Part shown: positions 28,216-40,100 of the stretch, in pieces
Layout of the letters: each line of letters opens with the position of its first letter
How positions within the stretch are numbered: the stretch's first letter is position 1
Source of the DNA: Pseudoalteromonas phenolica
GTDB lineage: Bacteria > Pseudomonadota > Gammaproteobacteria > Enterobacterales > Alteromonadaceae
NCBI RefSeq assembly: GCF_005886345.1
Contig: NZ_PNEC01000016.1
Location: 1-64,000 of the forward strand
Direction of reading: 5' to 3'
Length of the DNA stretch: 64,000 nt
Position numbers and translations under genes: made by a program
The notes under the pieces: model-generated
The model's database searches: none
What the model saw: the letters and a program-made list of their open reading frames with translations, nothing else
What the model was told of the DNA's origin: nothing

Positions 28216-28764
28216 ATGGATCCATTTATTGGTCAGGTTGATATGTTGCCTTACACCTTCGCGCCAGTGGGCTATACGTTCTGTGTTGGGCAATTTGTTG
28301 ATATCTCACAAAATCAGGCATTGTTTGCGGTTATAGGTACTACCTACGGCGGCAATGGTCAAACCAACATGCAAATGCCGGATTTACAAGGTAGAAGTCC
28401 AACCATGTTTGGTCAAGCACCGGGGTTGTCTCCGGGGGATTTAGGTGACAAAGTTGGATTACCTGATGTTGTACTGATGGAGAGCCAATTACCTTCTCAC
28501 ACTCACGAGTTATACGCTGGTAAAACGATTAAAGCAGGTTTGGTTGATAGATCGAACGGTACAGGTTTACTCTCTGCGGCAAGAGCAACAACAGGGGGTT
28601 TAGCCCGAGTTTATTCATCAGATGATTCGGGAGGGTCAAACATTACCCTTAACCCACAAGCGGTATTAAACAGTGGACAAAATCAAGCACACGAAAATAG
28701 ACAGCCATATCTAGCTATACAATTCTGTATTTGTATAGATGGCATATTTCCTCCAAGAAGTTAA
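28216..28764 (+). CDS. Tail-collar (MdpB-type) protein 3
   Basis: The 182-residue paralogue shares DPFIGQVDMLPYTFAPVGY, the TYGGNGQTNMQMPDLQGRSP turn, LPSHTHELYAG and a final IQFCICIDGIFPPRS. It is the most divergent of the three at the collar loop, where PDMRG becomes PDLQG. It starts 12 bases after copy 2, after AAAGGAGT. The three copies in a row suggest a hetero-oligomer rather than redundant copies (inference). Confidence 0.88.
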   Translation: MDPFIGQVDMLPYTFAPVGYTFCVGQFVDISQNQALFAVIGTTYGGNGQTNMQMPDLQGRSPTMFGQAPGLSPGDLGDKVGLPDVVLMESQLPSHTHELYAGKTIKAGLVDRSNGTGLLSAARATTGGLARVYSSDDSGGSNITLNPQAVLNSGQNQAHENRQPYLAIQFCICIDGIFPPRS

Positions 28765-28768
28765 AAAT

Positions 28769-29926
28769 ATGCCCCTCATTAAGTGGTTAAGTGTTTGTTT
28801 ATTATTCCTATGTAGCAATGCCGTTGTTAGCAGCGACTTTGCTACTGTGGTTGACGAGCCCTTTTTGTCTTTTTATAACCAATCTGGATTGGTCAAGCTT
28901 TATGAGACTGACAGAGAAGGGATTTATCAAAGTAATGTGGGGATAGAGTTATTTTTAAATAAACGCATTATCGTTGAGACAAAAAAGTATTATTTTAGCC
29001 AGTTAAATGAGACTCAAGGTGTCAGTAAAATTCAGATACTTGCTGAATTAGAGCACACTCAAATAGTCTTATTAACTGCAAAAGCAGAGCTATTTATTCA
29101 AGTATTTAATTCGTTAAAGAACGAATTAAATGTTGTTCAGGTTCAACCTGATTTTGCCATTGTTAAAGAATCAAGCTTCAGTAAACAAATACAAGAACAA
29201 CCATTTAAGCTTGATGCGATTACATTAAAAGATTTACCCCTATCATCTTGCTCATCGCCTACATCTAAGCGTATTGCCATAATTGATGATGGCTTCAATT
29301 TTGAGCATCCCTTACTTTCTGACTTGGACTTCATACTCGCGTACGATGCGGATAAAAGAGCCACCTCCAAAATGTTTCAGCAAAATGGCCACGCCAGTAT
29401 GGTTACAGCAACAATTGCTCAACAATTATCGGATGGTCAATCGCCGGTTACAGCTCAATATATCGCACTGCAGCAATCTAGTACGCTCACTTCAGCCATG
29501 ATATTAGCATTTAGTATTTCTCAAAAGATGAACGCGCACATCATCAACACCAGTTGGACTTTACCTTTTTTGTCAGACTTTCTTTCTAAAGTGATTGATC
29601 ATGGCTTAGTAAATGGTGGGGTCGATTTTGTGGTGGTGTCGGCAGGAAATAAAGGCCAGCCGGCATGTGAGTTTAATCATCTGGCAAAAATTCAAGGGGT
29701 CACTATTGTAGGTGCACATACTACTGAGGGGACGATTTCAGGGTTTTCAAACTATGGCCAATGTGTAGATATCTACGCGCCAGGAAAGGTTATTTTGAGC
29801 CACAAAAAAGGCACCTTAAAAGCGCTCGGTACTTCTTCTGCTGCGGCTATGGTGTCGGGTGAGCTTGCTCGACTGTTAAGTTGTGGCTTAACAAAAGCAC
29901 AAATACACAAAAAGTTAAAAGCTTAA
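28769..29926 (+). CDS. Secreted S8-family serine peptidase (subtilase)
   Basis: The 385-residue protein has an N-terminal signal peptide (MPLIKWLSVCLLFLCSNAVVS). After about 130 residues of likely propeptide comes the subtilisin-fold domain. Its triad is D173 in IAIIDDGF, H208 in QNGHASMV and S356 in LGTSSAAAMVSG. The last motif has Ala where most subtilases have Pro after the catalytic serine region, a tolerated variant. The start at 28769 lies four bases after collar gene 3, after AAGAAG. It probably acts in the periplasm or outside the cell, perhaps on a product of this operon (inference). Confidence 0.88.
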   Translation: MPLIKWLSVCLLFLCSNAVVSSDFATVVDEPFLSFYNQSGLVKLYETDREGIYQSNVGIELFLNKRIIVETKKYYFSQLNETQGVSKIQILAELEHTQIVLLTAKAELFIQVFNSLKNELNVVQVQPDFAIVKESSFSKQIQEQPFKLDAITLKDLPLSSCSSPTSKRIAIIDDGFNFEHPLLSDLDFILAYDADKRATSKMFQQNGHASMVTATIAQQLSDGQSPVTAQYIALQQSSTLTSAMILAFSISQKMNAHIINTSWTLPFLSDFLSKVIDHGLVNGGVDFVVVSAGNKGQPACEFNHLAKIQGVTIVGAHTTEGTISGFSNYGQCVDIYAPGKVILSHKKGTLKALGTSSAAAMVSGELARLLSCGLTKAQIHKKLKA

Positions 29927-29977
29927 AAGTAATAAGACTTTTTTAGATTCAATTTGCATTTATCAAGGAGTAAAGAT

Positions 29978-31165
29978 TTGCAAGGGTATAAAAAATTAGA
30001 CTCGGCTGAAGTATCAGAAAGCTTGCCCATCGACTTTTCAAGTAAGTACAGTGAAAACTTTCCAAAGCTGCTAAAAGCCCTTGGGGTTTCTTTGGTAGTG
30101 ACTAGTTACCATGCACATTCTGTCATGTTAATACGCAGCAAAGATGGCAAATTAAACTGTGGAGTAAAAAAGTTTATACGTCCGATGGGAGTCACAGTTA
30201 GTAAGGATAGGCTAACAATTAGCACTGCGTATCGAGTTTTAGATTTTAAAGCTAGCCCTCAGTCTTATGAAACTGTGCAACAAGGCAGTTTGGATGACCT
30301 CACTGCAATGTCTAAAAAACTCCAAGATAAAGAAAGAGACAACGACGCTTTTTTGACCATGAGGAAAGAGCAAATTGCTGCTATTAAACAAAGTGACGTG
30401 CTTTATACAGAGCGAGCTTCATTATCTACTGGCATGATAAATACCCATGATATTGCTTGGGGAGATGAAGGGTTATGGGTTGTTAATACAAGCTTCTCGT
30501 GTTTGGCGACCCTGTCACCAGAGTATGGCTTTAAGGCCCGTTGGAAGCCGCCTTTTATAAGTGAATTGACGCCCGATGATAAATGTCATTTAAATGGTAT
30601 GGCTATGTTAAATGGTGCTCCTAGGTATGTGACCACTTTTAATACGACTGATGAGAAGGACTCATGGCGAGAAGAGTTAAATGGGACACTGATTGATGTT
30701 AAAACCAACGAGCTCCTTTTAACTGGCCTTTGCGCGCCGCACTCACCAAAGTGCCACGATGGAGCAGTATATTTATGCGATTCTGGTAGGGGGCAAGTTA
30801 TTCGTTTTGACCCTCTTAATCATACAAAAAATGTGGTGTGTACTTTACCGGGGTTTACCAGAGGACTCATTGTGTTTGGTGACTTGATTATAGTGGGCAC
30901 AAGTAAAATGCGTCGCTCTGACGCTGTGCAAACGTATCCCTTAGCAAAGCAAATGCAGCCTGACGAAACACAGTGCGGTATTTGGGTTTTAAATAAGCAT
31001 AACGGCGAAATAATCTCTCACATTATATTTAGCGGTGACGTAGAACAGCTCTACGATATCGCGGTTATTCCCGAGTCTACCTACCCTGAGTTAATGAGTG
31101 CGGACGATGCAGTTTCAGCACATTTGTTTGAATTCTCAAAGGAACTAGTCAATGAAAAAATCTGA
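29978..31165 (+). CDS. TIGR03032-family protein
   Basis: The 395-residue protein matches the pattern of TIGR03032, a propeller-like family of unknown function. The segments are [78 protein letters not shown] and [20 protein letters not shown]. There is no signal peptide. The start is a TTG at 29978, seven bases after AAGGAG; the in-frame codon at 29954 has no ribosome site. The last 14 bases overlap the giant gene, so the two are translationally coupled. I recall TIGR03032 genes in other clusters with oxygenases, but no function is established. Confidence 0.82.
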   Translation: MQGYKKLDSAEVSESLPIDFSSKYSENFPKLLKALGVSLVVTSYHAHSVMLIRSKDGKLNCGVKKFIRPMGVTVSKDRLTISTAYRVLDFKASPQSYETVQQGSLDDLTAMSKKLQDKERDNDAFLTMRKEQIAAIKQSDVLYTERASLSTGMINTHDIAWGDEGLWVVNTSFSCLATLSPEYGFKARWKPPFISELTPDDKCHLNGMAMLNGAPRYVTTFNTTDEKDSWREELNGTLIDVKTNELLLTGLCAPHSPKCHDGAVYLCDSGRGQVIRFDPLNHTKNVVCTLPGFTRGLIVFGDLIIVGTSKMRRSDAVQTYPLAKQMQPDETQCGIWVLNKHNGEIISHIIFSGDVEQLYDIAVIPESTYPELMSADDAVSAHLFEFSKELVNEKI

Positions 31166-34100
31166 TATGACGGCAACTATTATTGGTGCCATGATCCCGT
31201 CTTTGTTACATGCAAGCCCGAGTATTCAATATCATGAATTGTCGACTGTTAAAAGCTATGAAAACTCAGAACTTACGTCTTTGATGCTTTCGTCTTCGCA
31301 CTATTTTAAAGATTCATCTGTTGAGCAAAATAATCGAGTGACAACCGCCTTAGACTTCACATCGCAAAAAGTATCAGCAGCAAAAGATGATTATAAAAAG
31401 TACGCCACTTTGTCCTTTTTACAAGAACAAGGTTTACTGGAAAGTGACGGCATGGAATTAATGCACGTCAGTGGCGAGGTGAACTTAAACAAAGAGCTTG
31501 CAGCATCTTGCAGAATAGCATCTTGGCCTAGCTCATATAGTTGCACTCAAGCTTTCGGAAGTGAAGCCAGTTGTGCACAATCCGGCGGAGTATGGTACCC
31601 AGACACTGATAACTGTACTGTAGCAGCATCTCCAGATCCTGACATCAACTTAAGAGGTAACGGTAGCTCAATCACCTCTGGGGACACCACCCCAAGTGCC
31701 GCAGATCATACTGATTTTGGCTCACATCAAACTGAGGCCAGTAATTTTACCCGCACCTTTACCATAGAAAATATCATTGCATCCTCTACGCTAACTTTGA
31801 GTGGCGCTTCATCGGTTAGTATTTCTGGCTCCAGTGACTTTTCAATATCCAGCCAGCCTGGCTCAAGTTCTTTAAATGGGATAACCAGCACGACATTTGT
31901 TGTTCAGCTAGACCCGACCACGGTTGGCTCACCTGAAGCGACAGTGACGATTTCTAGTGATGACCCAGATGAGGGGAGCTATACTTTTAAAGTTGGCGCA
32001 ACGGTGACGGCTGCAAATACGGCACCTGTTATAGATTTAGATACGGTTACTGGTGGTAATAACAGCTCGTCCTCCTTTAGTGAGGGGGGCGGGGCTGTTG
32101 GTATCTCTAACAGCGCCAGCATCACCGATGCTGAATCAGATACCATTAAAACAATTACGGTATCTCTGACAAACGACCAAGATGGAACTTCGGAAGGACT
32201 AAATGTTTCGGGCGCAGCGCAAAATGCTTTAAATGGGGTTTCGGGCAGCTCAGATATCACCCTGCAAGATACCATTTCGATTACAGGGGCGACTGCAACA
32301 CTTGCCCAAGTGCAAACATTTTTAGACGCCATAACTTATAACAATACGTCGTCAACGCCTGATACAACTGCTAGAAATGTAACGGTCGTCGTCAACGATG
32401 GTACTGATGACAGCTTATCACGCACCGCAACGGTAAGTGTCGCGAATGTCACTTCTACTTCATCATCAGGTGCATCGTTCGATACCACAACCGGTGCTAA
32501 TTTAAATCCAGCGATTTTATTCACCAATGAGAATGAATCTCTAACTATAGCTCAAACATCAAATGTGACAGGGTCTACAGCGGATGGTGGCGGTGGTACT
32601 GATACCTTGAATGTCTCAGATGGTGTGGATATCAGTGGACTGACAGCGTTAACAAACTTTGAGACATTAGAGGCGACAAACAACGGTCACTTAACCTTAA
32701 GCGAGGCTCAGCATGAGTCATTTACCACCATAAATGGTGCGGGAACTAACCAATTTACACTTAGCAGTGCTGATGGCAATGCCGTTATTACTGGTGATGC
32801 AGATATCGAAACGTATGTGTTGAGTGCCGAGTTTACCTTTATACTGGGCGGTGCTGCGCAAAATGTCACGGGCAGTAGCTCAGCTGATACAGTTGCAACA
32901 GGCTCGTTGACGGCAACAGGTACTTTGGCGGGTAGTGGGGGGACCGATGTATTACAGCTGAGTAACGGTGCCAATATTGCAGGTGCGACAGTAAGTAGTT
33001 TTGAAACTCTGACCGTGGATGCCAACGCATCTGTGACAATGACTGAAGCGCAACATGATGCTTTTAGTACGATTAACGGCAGCGCGTCGGAAAGCATTAC
33101 CATCTCTGTGGCAACCGATGGCCTGACGGCAGCGAGCGCAATCGAAACTTATGTGCTGGGCGCGGTAAATAGCATTACGCTGAGTTCAGCCTCACAAAAC
33201 GTTACCGGTAGCAGTGGTAACGATACTATCGACATAGCAGCATTGACTGTAACGGGGACTTTGAATGCGGCCGGAGGCACAGATACCTTATCAATGAGTT
33301 CTGGTGCCAGTATTGCGGGTGCGACGGTATCTAACTTTGAAAACCTGATATTAGCCAGTGGTGCCAGCGTCTCTATGACAGCTTCTCAGCCAGCACTCTT
33401 TGGTGGTATCATAACTGCGGCGGGTACTGAAACCATCAATATTTCAGGGGATGGTAATTTTACCACGCTTGCCAATGTAGAGAGTTTCTCGGTCGGTGAC
33501 TCTTCGATTAATAGCCGTACAGTGACCGTTGCGGCCGCTGACACTTCTGTGACGGCATCGTCTTCTACTGATGCCGTCACATTTAATGTGGGGACGCTCA
33601 GTTATACTGGCGCGCTGACTGGTGATGGAACAACGGCAGATACTGTGTCGCTGTCTTCTGGCGCTAATATTTCGGGTGGTACGCTTGCAAACATAGTTAA
33701 CCTGACCCTAGCCAGTGGTGCATCAGTGACGATGACGCCTTCGCAAAATGCGTCTTTTAGCGGTACTGTCACAGCGTCAGGTTCGGAGACCATCACAATT
33801 TCTGGAGACGGTAACTTTACAACGTTATCGGGTATAGAGACTTACTCGGTTAACGATGATAGTACTAACAGCCGTACTATCACAGTGACCAATGCGTCAG
33901 CGACGATTGACGCGACAGCGACCAATGACGCTATTACATTTGATATTGTCGGAAGTGCTTTTAATGGTTCGCTTAAAGGTGACGCAACGACCGGTGATAC
34001 AGTGAGTGCCTCTGATGGTGCTGACGTGAGCAGCGGTGGCTTTACCAATATTGGTACCTTGTCACTGGCAAGTGGTGCGACCGTTACCGTTGATGTATCC

Positions 34101-37100
34101 AATGTGAACAATAATTTTACTACCGCGATTACCGGTGCTGGTGGCTCAGAAACGTTAAAGCTGGTGGATGGAGGCACGTTCAACTTCGCCAATACCATTG
34201 TCTCTGAAATCGAAAACCTGGCAATTGGTACCAACAATATCTTCACTATTACACTGACTGATAACTTTGATTCCGATGGCAACTCGGTCACTGTCTCCAA
34301 TGCCTTTGGCTTAGCGCTCAGCAACGCTATCACGCTGGACGCCAGTGCACTGAGCGGCGATACCCTGAACATGACAGCAACAGACTTTGATGGTAGCGAT
34401 ATCATTACTGGCGGTAGCGGCACAGATACGATTCGCCCAGGTGGTGGAACCGATACTATGACAGGTAATGCCGGCAATGATAACTTTGTTGGTGATGCGG
34501 CTGATCTCAATGGTGATAGGATTACCGACCTGAGTGTGGGTGATATTATAACCATTACCGGTGTGACTGGCCTGACAACCAGCAACGTACGATTTAATGG
34601 CACCAGCACGTTGCAGGTAGATACCAATGCCACTGACTTTAGCGCTGTTGAAATCGCCATGAGTTTGACAAATTCTCCTGCGAACTCGCTCGACTTTACC
34701 GTTGCAGATAGTGGTGCCAATACCAATATCACCTTTATTGCGCCGAACGACGTGCCTGCATTTAGTAATCTCAATAGTGGACAGACCTACACTGAGAACG
34801 GCACTGCTGTGGTTATCGATTCAAATGTGGTTGTGGCTGACACCGAACTCGATGCACTTGACGGCGGTGCGGGTAACTACAATAATGCAACCCTGACGAT
34901 TTCACGTAATGGAGGCGCAAGCTCACAAGATGTGTTTTCCAACAATGGGTTGCTGGGCACCCTGACCGAGGGCAATACATTTACCTATAACGCCACAACA
35001 GTGGGTACCGTAACCACAAATACGTCTGGTACTCTGGTCCTGACCTTTAACACCAGTGCGACTTCTGCCATTGTCGATTCTGTATTGCAGAATATTACCT
35101 ATCAGAACATCTCAGATGCGCCGCCAGCGTCGGTAACGCTTGACTACACCTTCAACGATGGCACGGCAAACAGCACCGGCACAAACCAGGCAGTAGTCAA
35201 TATTACGGCTGAAAATGATCTCCCCACGGATATCAGCCTGACCGCGACCGCGATTAACCAGTCGGCAACTGGGGCAAGTTCGAACGTCGGTAACTTTATT
35301 ACAACAGATGCTGACACCGATGACAGCCATACATACACTTTGGTGAGTACAGGTGCAAATGGTAATTGTACAGCAGATACCAATAATGGCAGCTTCCAGA
35401 TAAACGGTTCTAGCTTGCAAACTCAGGCTGCGTTGACTGCTGGCAATTATATCGTTTGTGTGCAGACCAATGACGCTACAACCACATTCCAAAAATCGCT
35501 CACGATTACTGTTAACGATGATGTTGCGCCCAATGCGCCTTCTACACCAGATCTGGATGCAAGTTCTGATAGCGGTTCATCAAGTACGGATAATATCACT
35601 AACGACACAACGCCAACCTTGAGTGGTACAGCGGAAAGCGGCTCAACGGTTAAGCTATACAGCAATGAGGTTGGCGGTGGAACAACTGTGATAGGTACGG
35701 GCACGGCGACAGGTGGCAACTGGCAAATAACCACAAGTGCTTTGACGGCAGGTACGACACACGCTATCACTGCAAAGGCAACGGATGCCAGCAGCAATGA
35801 AAGTGCCTCTTCAAGCAGCCTAAATGTTACAATTGATTCCACAGCCCCATCGGCTCCAAGTACACCAGTTCTGGCCGCAGCCAGTGATACCGGTAGCTCA
35901 AATACTGACAATATAACTAATGATACGACGGCAACATTTACGGGCACGGGTCCGAATAATGGCGCAATTACGCTGATTTCTAGTATTGATGGTACCGTGG
36001 GAAGTGCGACTGTGACGGGTGGCAACTGGACGATTACGAGTTCAGCCCTGAGTGCCGGAACACACACTATGACCGCCCGTTCAACTGATACGGCGGGTAA
36101 TACCGCGGATAGTACTGGCTTGTCAGTTTCAGTAGACACCAGCGTCAGTGCGCCCAGTATCACCACGCCAATCGAAGGGGATGGCCGCGTCAATGCCGCA
36201 GAAGACAGCGACGTGCTGATCGCCGGTACCGGTGCTGAGGCGGGCAACAGTGTGACGGTGAGTATCACCGATAACAGCAGCACGGTGACCCGTACAGTCA
36301 CAGCCGATAACAGCGGTAACTGGACCCTGAGCGGCAGTGAGCTGGATGTCAGCGGCCTGAACAATGGCACCCTGGCGGTGTCGGCCACACAAACCGATAC
36401 GGCAGGCAATACCTCCTCAGCAGCCACACAAAGCATTACTTTGGATAACAGCGCGCCGACAGCATTGACCATCACCACGCCAATTGAAGGGGATGGCCGG
36501 ATCAATGCTGCAGAAGACAACGACGTGTTGATCACGGGGTCGGGTGCAGAAGCGGGCAACAGCGTCACGGTTTCTATCACCGATAACAATTCATCCCTAA
36601 GCCGAACGGTGTCTGCAGACAGTTCAGGTAACTGGACAATCAGTGGCAGTGAGTTTGATGTCAGTGCATTTTATAATGGCACGTTGACGATTTCTGCGAC
36701 TCAAACAGATACAGCGGGCAACACTTCAAACTCAGCTAGCAGCGCGATTACTCTAGATAATACCGCCCCAACAGGCCAAAGTACTGCATTAGATCAAACG
36801 TTAATAAATGCAAGCAATGAAGCGGCTCTAAGCTTTACGTTATCAGGACTTGAAGGCACAGGAAGCTTCACTTATCAAGTTAGTGACGGAACCAACACTG
36901 TATCTTCAAATAGCGCCGTAGCAATTAATGCAAGTAGTCAGCAAGTGACAGATGTAGATGTGAGTAGTCTCTTGGAAGGTACGTTGACACTTTCTGTGAC
37001 TGTAACAGACAGTGCTGGCAATTCGGGTACAGCTGTCACAGCAACCGTGACTAAAAAGTATAATATAGCCCCAGTGTTATCTGGCTTACCAGTGACAAGC

Positions 37101-40100
37101 ATAAACGAAGATTCAGAGTATAGTTTTACGCCGACACTCACAGATACAGATACTAATGATATCCACACTTTTAGTATCACTAACATGCCTAGCTGGGCAT
37201 CATTTGATACCCAAACAGGTAAATTATCTGGTACGCCTACAGATGCGAATGTTGGTACCACTGAAAATATCACTATCTCAGTAGACGATGGCACTGATTC
37301 AGCGAATCTTACTGCATTTAGCATTGAAGTTATTAACACCAATGATGCCCCGACAGGACAAGATACCAGCTTTACTTTAGATGAAGGCGCAACTTTATCG
37401 AGAGATTTAAACAATGGTTTACTGACCCTGGCTAGTGATGATGATAGCGACAGTGGCGATACATTGACTGTTTCTGCAGTTACTCAGCCACAATATGGAC
37501 AATTAATACTTAACTCTGATGGTTCATTTAGTTATGTGCACGATGGCAGTGAAAATCACAGTGATAGCTTTACTTATCAAGTGAATGACAACAACAGTGC
37601 AAACTCATCGGCTTACACGGTTTCACTCACGATTACGCCAGTTGCTGATGCGCCTACTACGGTGAATGACACCGCAACGACAGATGAAGACACCGCAGTG
37701 ACGATTAATCTGTTAGCAAATGACTCTGATCCTGAAGGGGATATGGTGAGTTCTTCTGCGGCAATTGTTATTCATCCTAGTAATGGCTCTGTTTCAATTA
37801 CCAATGGTGTCGCAACATATACGCCAACGGCAAATACAAACGGCCAAGATACTTTCACATATACAGTGAAAGATGCAGCGAATAACACCTCAGAGCAAGC
37901 AACCGTAACAGTGACTGTAAATGCAGTGAATGATGCACCGGTTGCTGCGAATAAAACCATTTCAGTCACTGAAGATACAGCTTCTGAAGCCACTAATTTG
38001 AGAACGCTAGCAACGGATATTGAAGACACAACACCGACTGGAGATTTAGGTATTGTTGCAGAGCCTACAAAGGGAAGTGTGAGCTTTGATCAAAGTGCGG
38101 GCACATTTACATACACGCCAAATTCGAACGAAGTAGGACAAGACTCTTTCACTTACACAATTAAAGACAGTGACGGTTTAGTGTCAAATACTGCGACCGT
38201 CACAGTTAATATTGGTGCTGTGAATGATAGACCTGTTGTTGGTGATGACTCGGTTACCACCGACGAGGATGTGTCAGTCACTCTGAATATTCTTGCAAAT
38301 GACTTAGATGTTGAAGATTCAGGCTTTAACGGTGCGAATGTTTCTTTAGAAGATCAAGGAAATGGTGCTGGAGAGTATACTAAAGCGACTGTCTCGATTA
38401 ACACAGACGGCACACTTAATATTGCTCCGAAACAAGACGAAAATGGCAGCTTTAGCTTTACTTATACGTTGACAGACAGCGAAGGTCTAGCATCTGAAAC
38501 TGCAACAGTCACAGTTACTTTAACCGCCGTGAATGACGCGCCAGTAGCCGTCGATAACACTGTTGAGATCCAAGAAGATGGTTCTTATGAAGTTAACGTT
38601 TTAGGTAATGATACTGACGTAGATGCAAACGACAGCTTCGACTTAAGTAGTGTGAAAGTAGTGACCGCAGCACAAAATGGTCAAACGGTCGTTAATGCCG
38701 ATGGTTCAATTACTTACACGGCTAATGCAAATTATTATGGTAATGACACCTTTACCTATACGGTAGCGGATGCAGCAGGTGCTGTTTCGAATGAAGCCAC
38801 AGTTACTATGACCATTAACTCTGTCAATGATGCACCTATTGCCACAGCTCAGTCAGTTGATTTAGATGAAGATGGATCATTGGTTATTATGCCTGCAGCT
38901 ACCGATCAAGAAAATGACGATTTAACATTCTCGATTGCCACCAATGTGACAAGCGGTACATTGATACAGCAAACTGAAACAACTTGGTTGTACACACCAA
39001 ATGCAGACTTTAATGGTGCGGATAGCTTCACCTTTATTGCCAATGATGGGACTGATGATTCATCTGAGGCTACTGTTAGCATTACTGTCAATGCTGTAAA
39101 TGATAAACCAGTTGCTTCAGCGCAAAGTGTTTCAGGAGATGAAGATACTGATATCACCATTACACTTGCCGCGACCGATACTGAAAATAGTGAGCTAACT
39201 TATAGAATCGAGACTGCGCCAGTAAGTGGCTCAGCCTCATTAGTTGGTAATGTCGTCACCTACAGAGGTGAAGCAGATTTCAATGGTTCAGATAGTTTTA
39301 CTTTCGTAGCTAACGATGCAGAGTTAGATTCGAACGAAGTAACGGTGAGTATTACCATTGACAGTGTGAATGATGCACCGACTATTTCAGGTTCGCCAAG
39401 TAGCACTGTCGATGAAGATACCAGCTTTGACTTTACACCATCAGCCAATGATGTTGATGGCGACGATCTAACATTCTCGATTGTAAATAAACCAAGTTGG
39501 GCTAGTTTTGACAGCACAACAGGGCAATTAAGCGGTACTTCAGCGAATAGCTTCGTTGGAGTCTACAGTGATATTCAGATATCGGTGAGCGATGGCACTG
39601 AAACCACTGCATTGTCTTCATTTAGCATCACAGTTATAAACACCAATGATGCACCGGTTATTTCGGGCAGCCCTGCAACTTCTGTCGATGAAGATTCGGC
39701 ATACAGCTTTACACCGGCTGCAAGCGATGTGGATGTGGGCGATAACCTCACATTTGCTATCAGCAATCAACCTAGTTGGGCAAGTTTTGATACTTCGACG
39801 GGCACCTTGTCAGGAACTCCAACGAATGATGATATAGGTAGTTTTGCCAATGTCATAATCAGTGTTTCAGATGGCACAACCAGCTCTGCACTCGATGCAT
39901 TTACTATTACAGTGAATAATACCAATGATGCACCGATTATTTCGGGCAGCCCTGCTGCTTCTGTTGATGAAGATTCAGCATACAGCTTTACACCGACGGC
40001 CAGCGATGTGGACGTAGGTGATAACCTGACATTCTCGATCACCAATAAGCCTAGCTGGGCTAGTTTTGATAGTGCAACGGGGACCTTGTCAGGTACACCA

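Noticed and set aside
27112-28764. A prophage remnant
   Set aside because: Only collar-domain proteins are phage-like. No integrase, attachment-site repeats, capsid, terminase or lysis genes are present, and neighbouring genes are coupled non-phage genes.
33842-34774. A 310-codon minus-strand frame inside the giant gene
   Set aside because: It has the same low-complexity antisense character, no ribosome site and no family motif. It is a shadow of the repeat coding.
35447-36589. A 380-codon open frame on the minus strand inside the giant gene
   Set aside because: It lies opposite the GC-rich Ig-like modules, its product is low-complexity Val/Ser/Leu/Pro without any motif, and it follows from Ser/Thr/Asp-rich codons on the coding strand.
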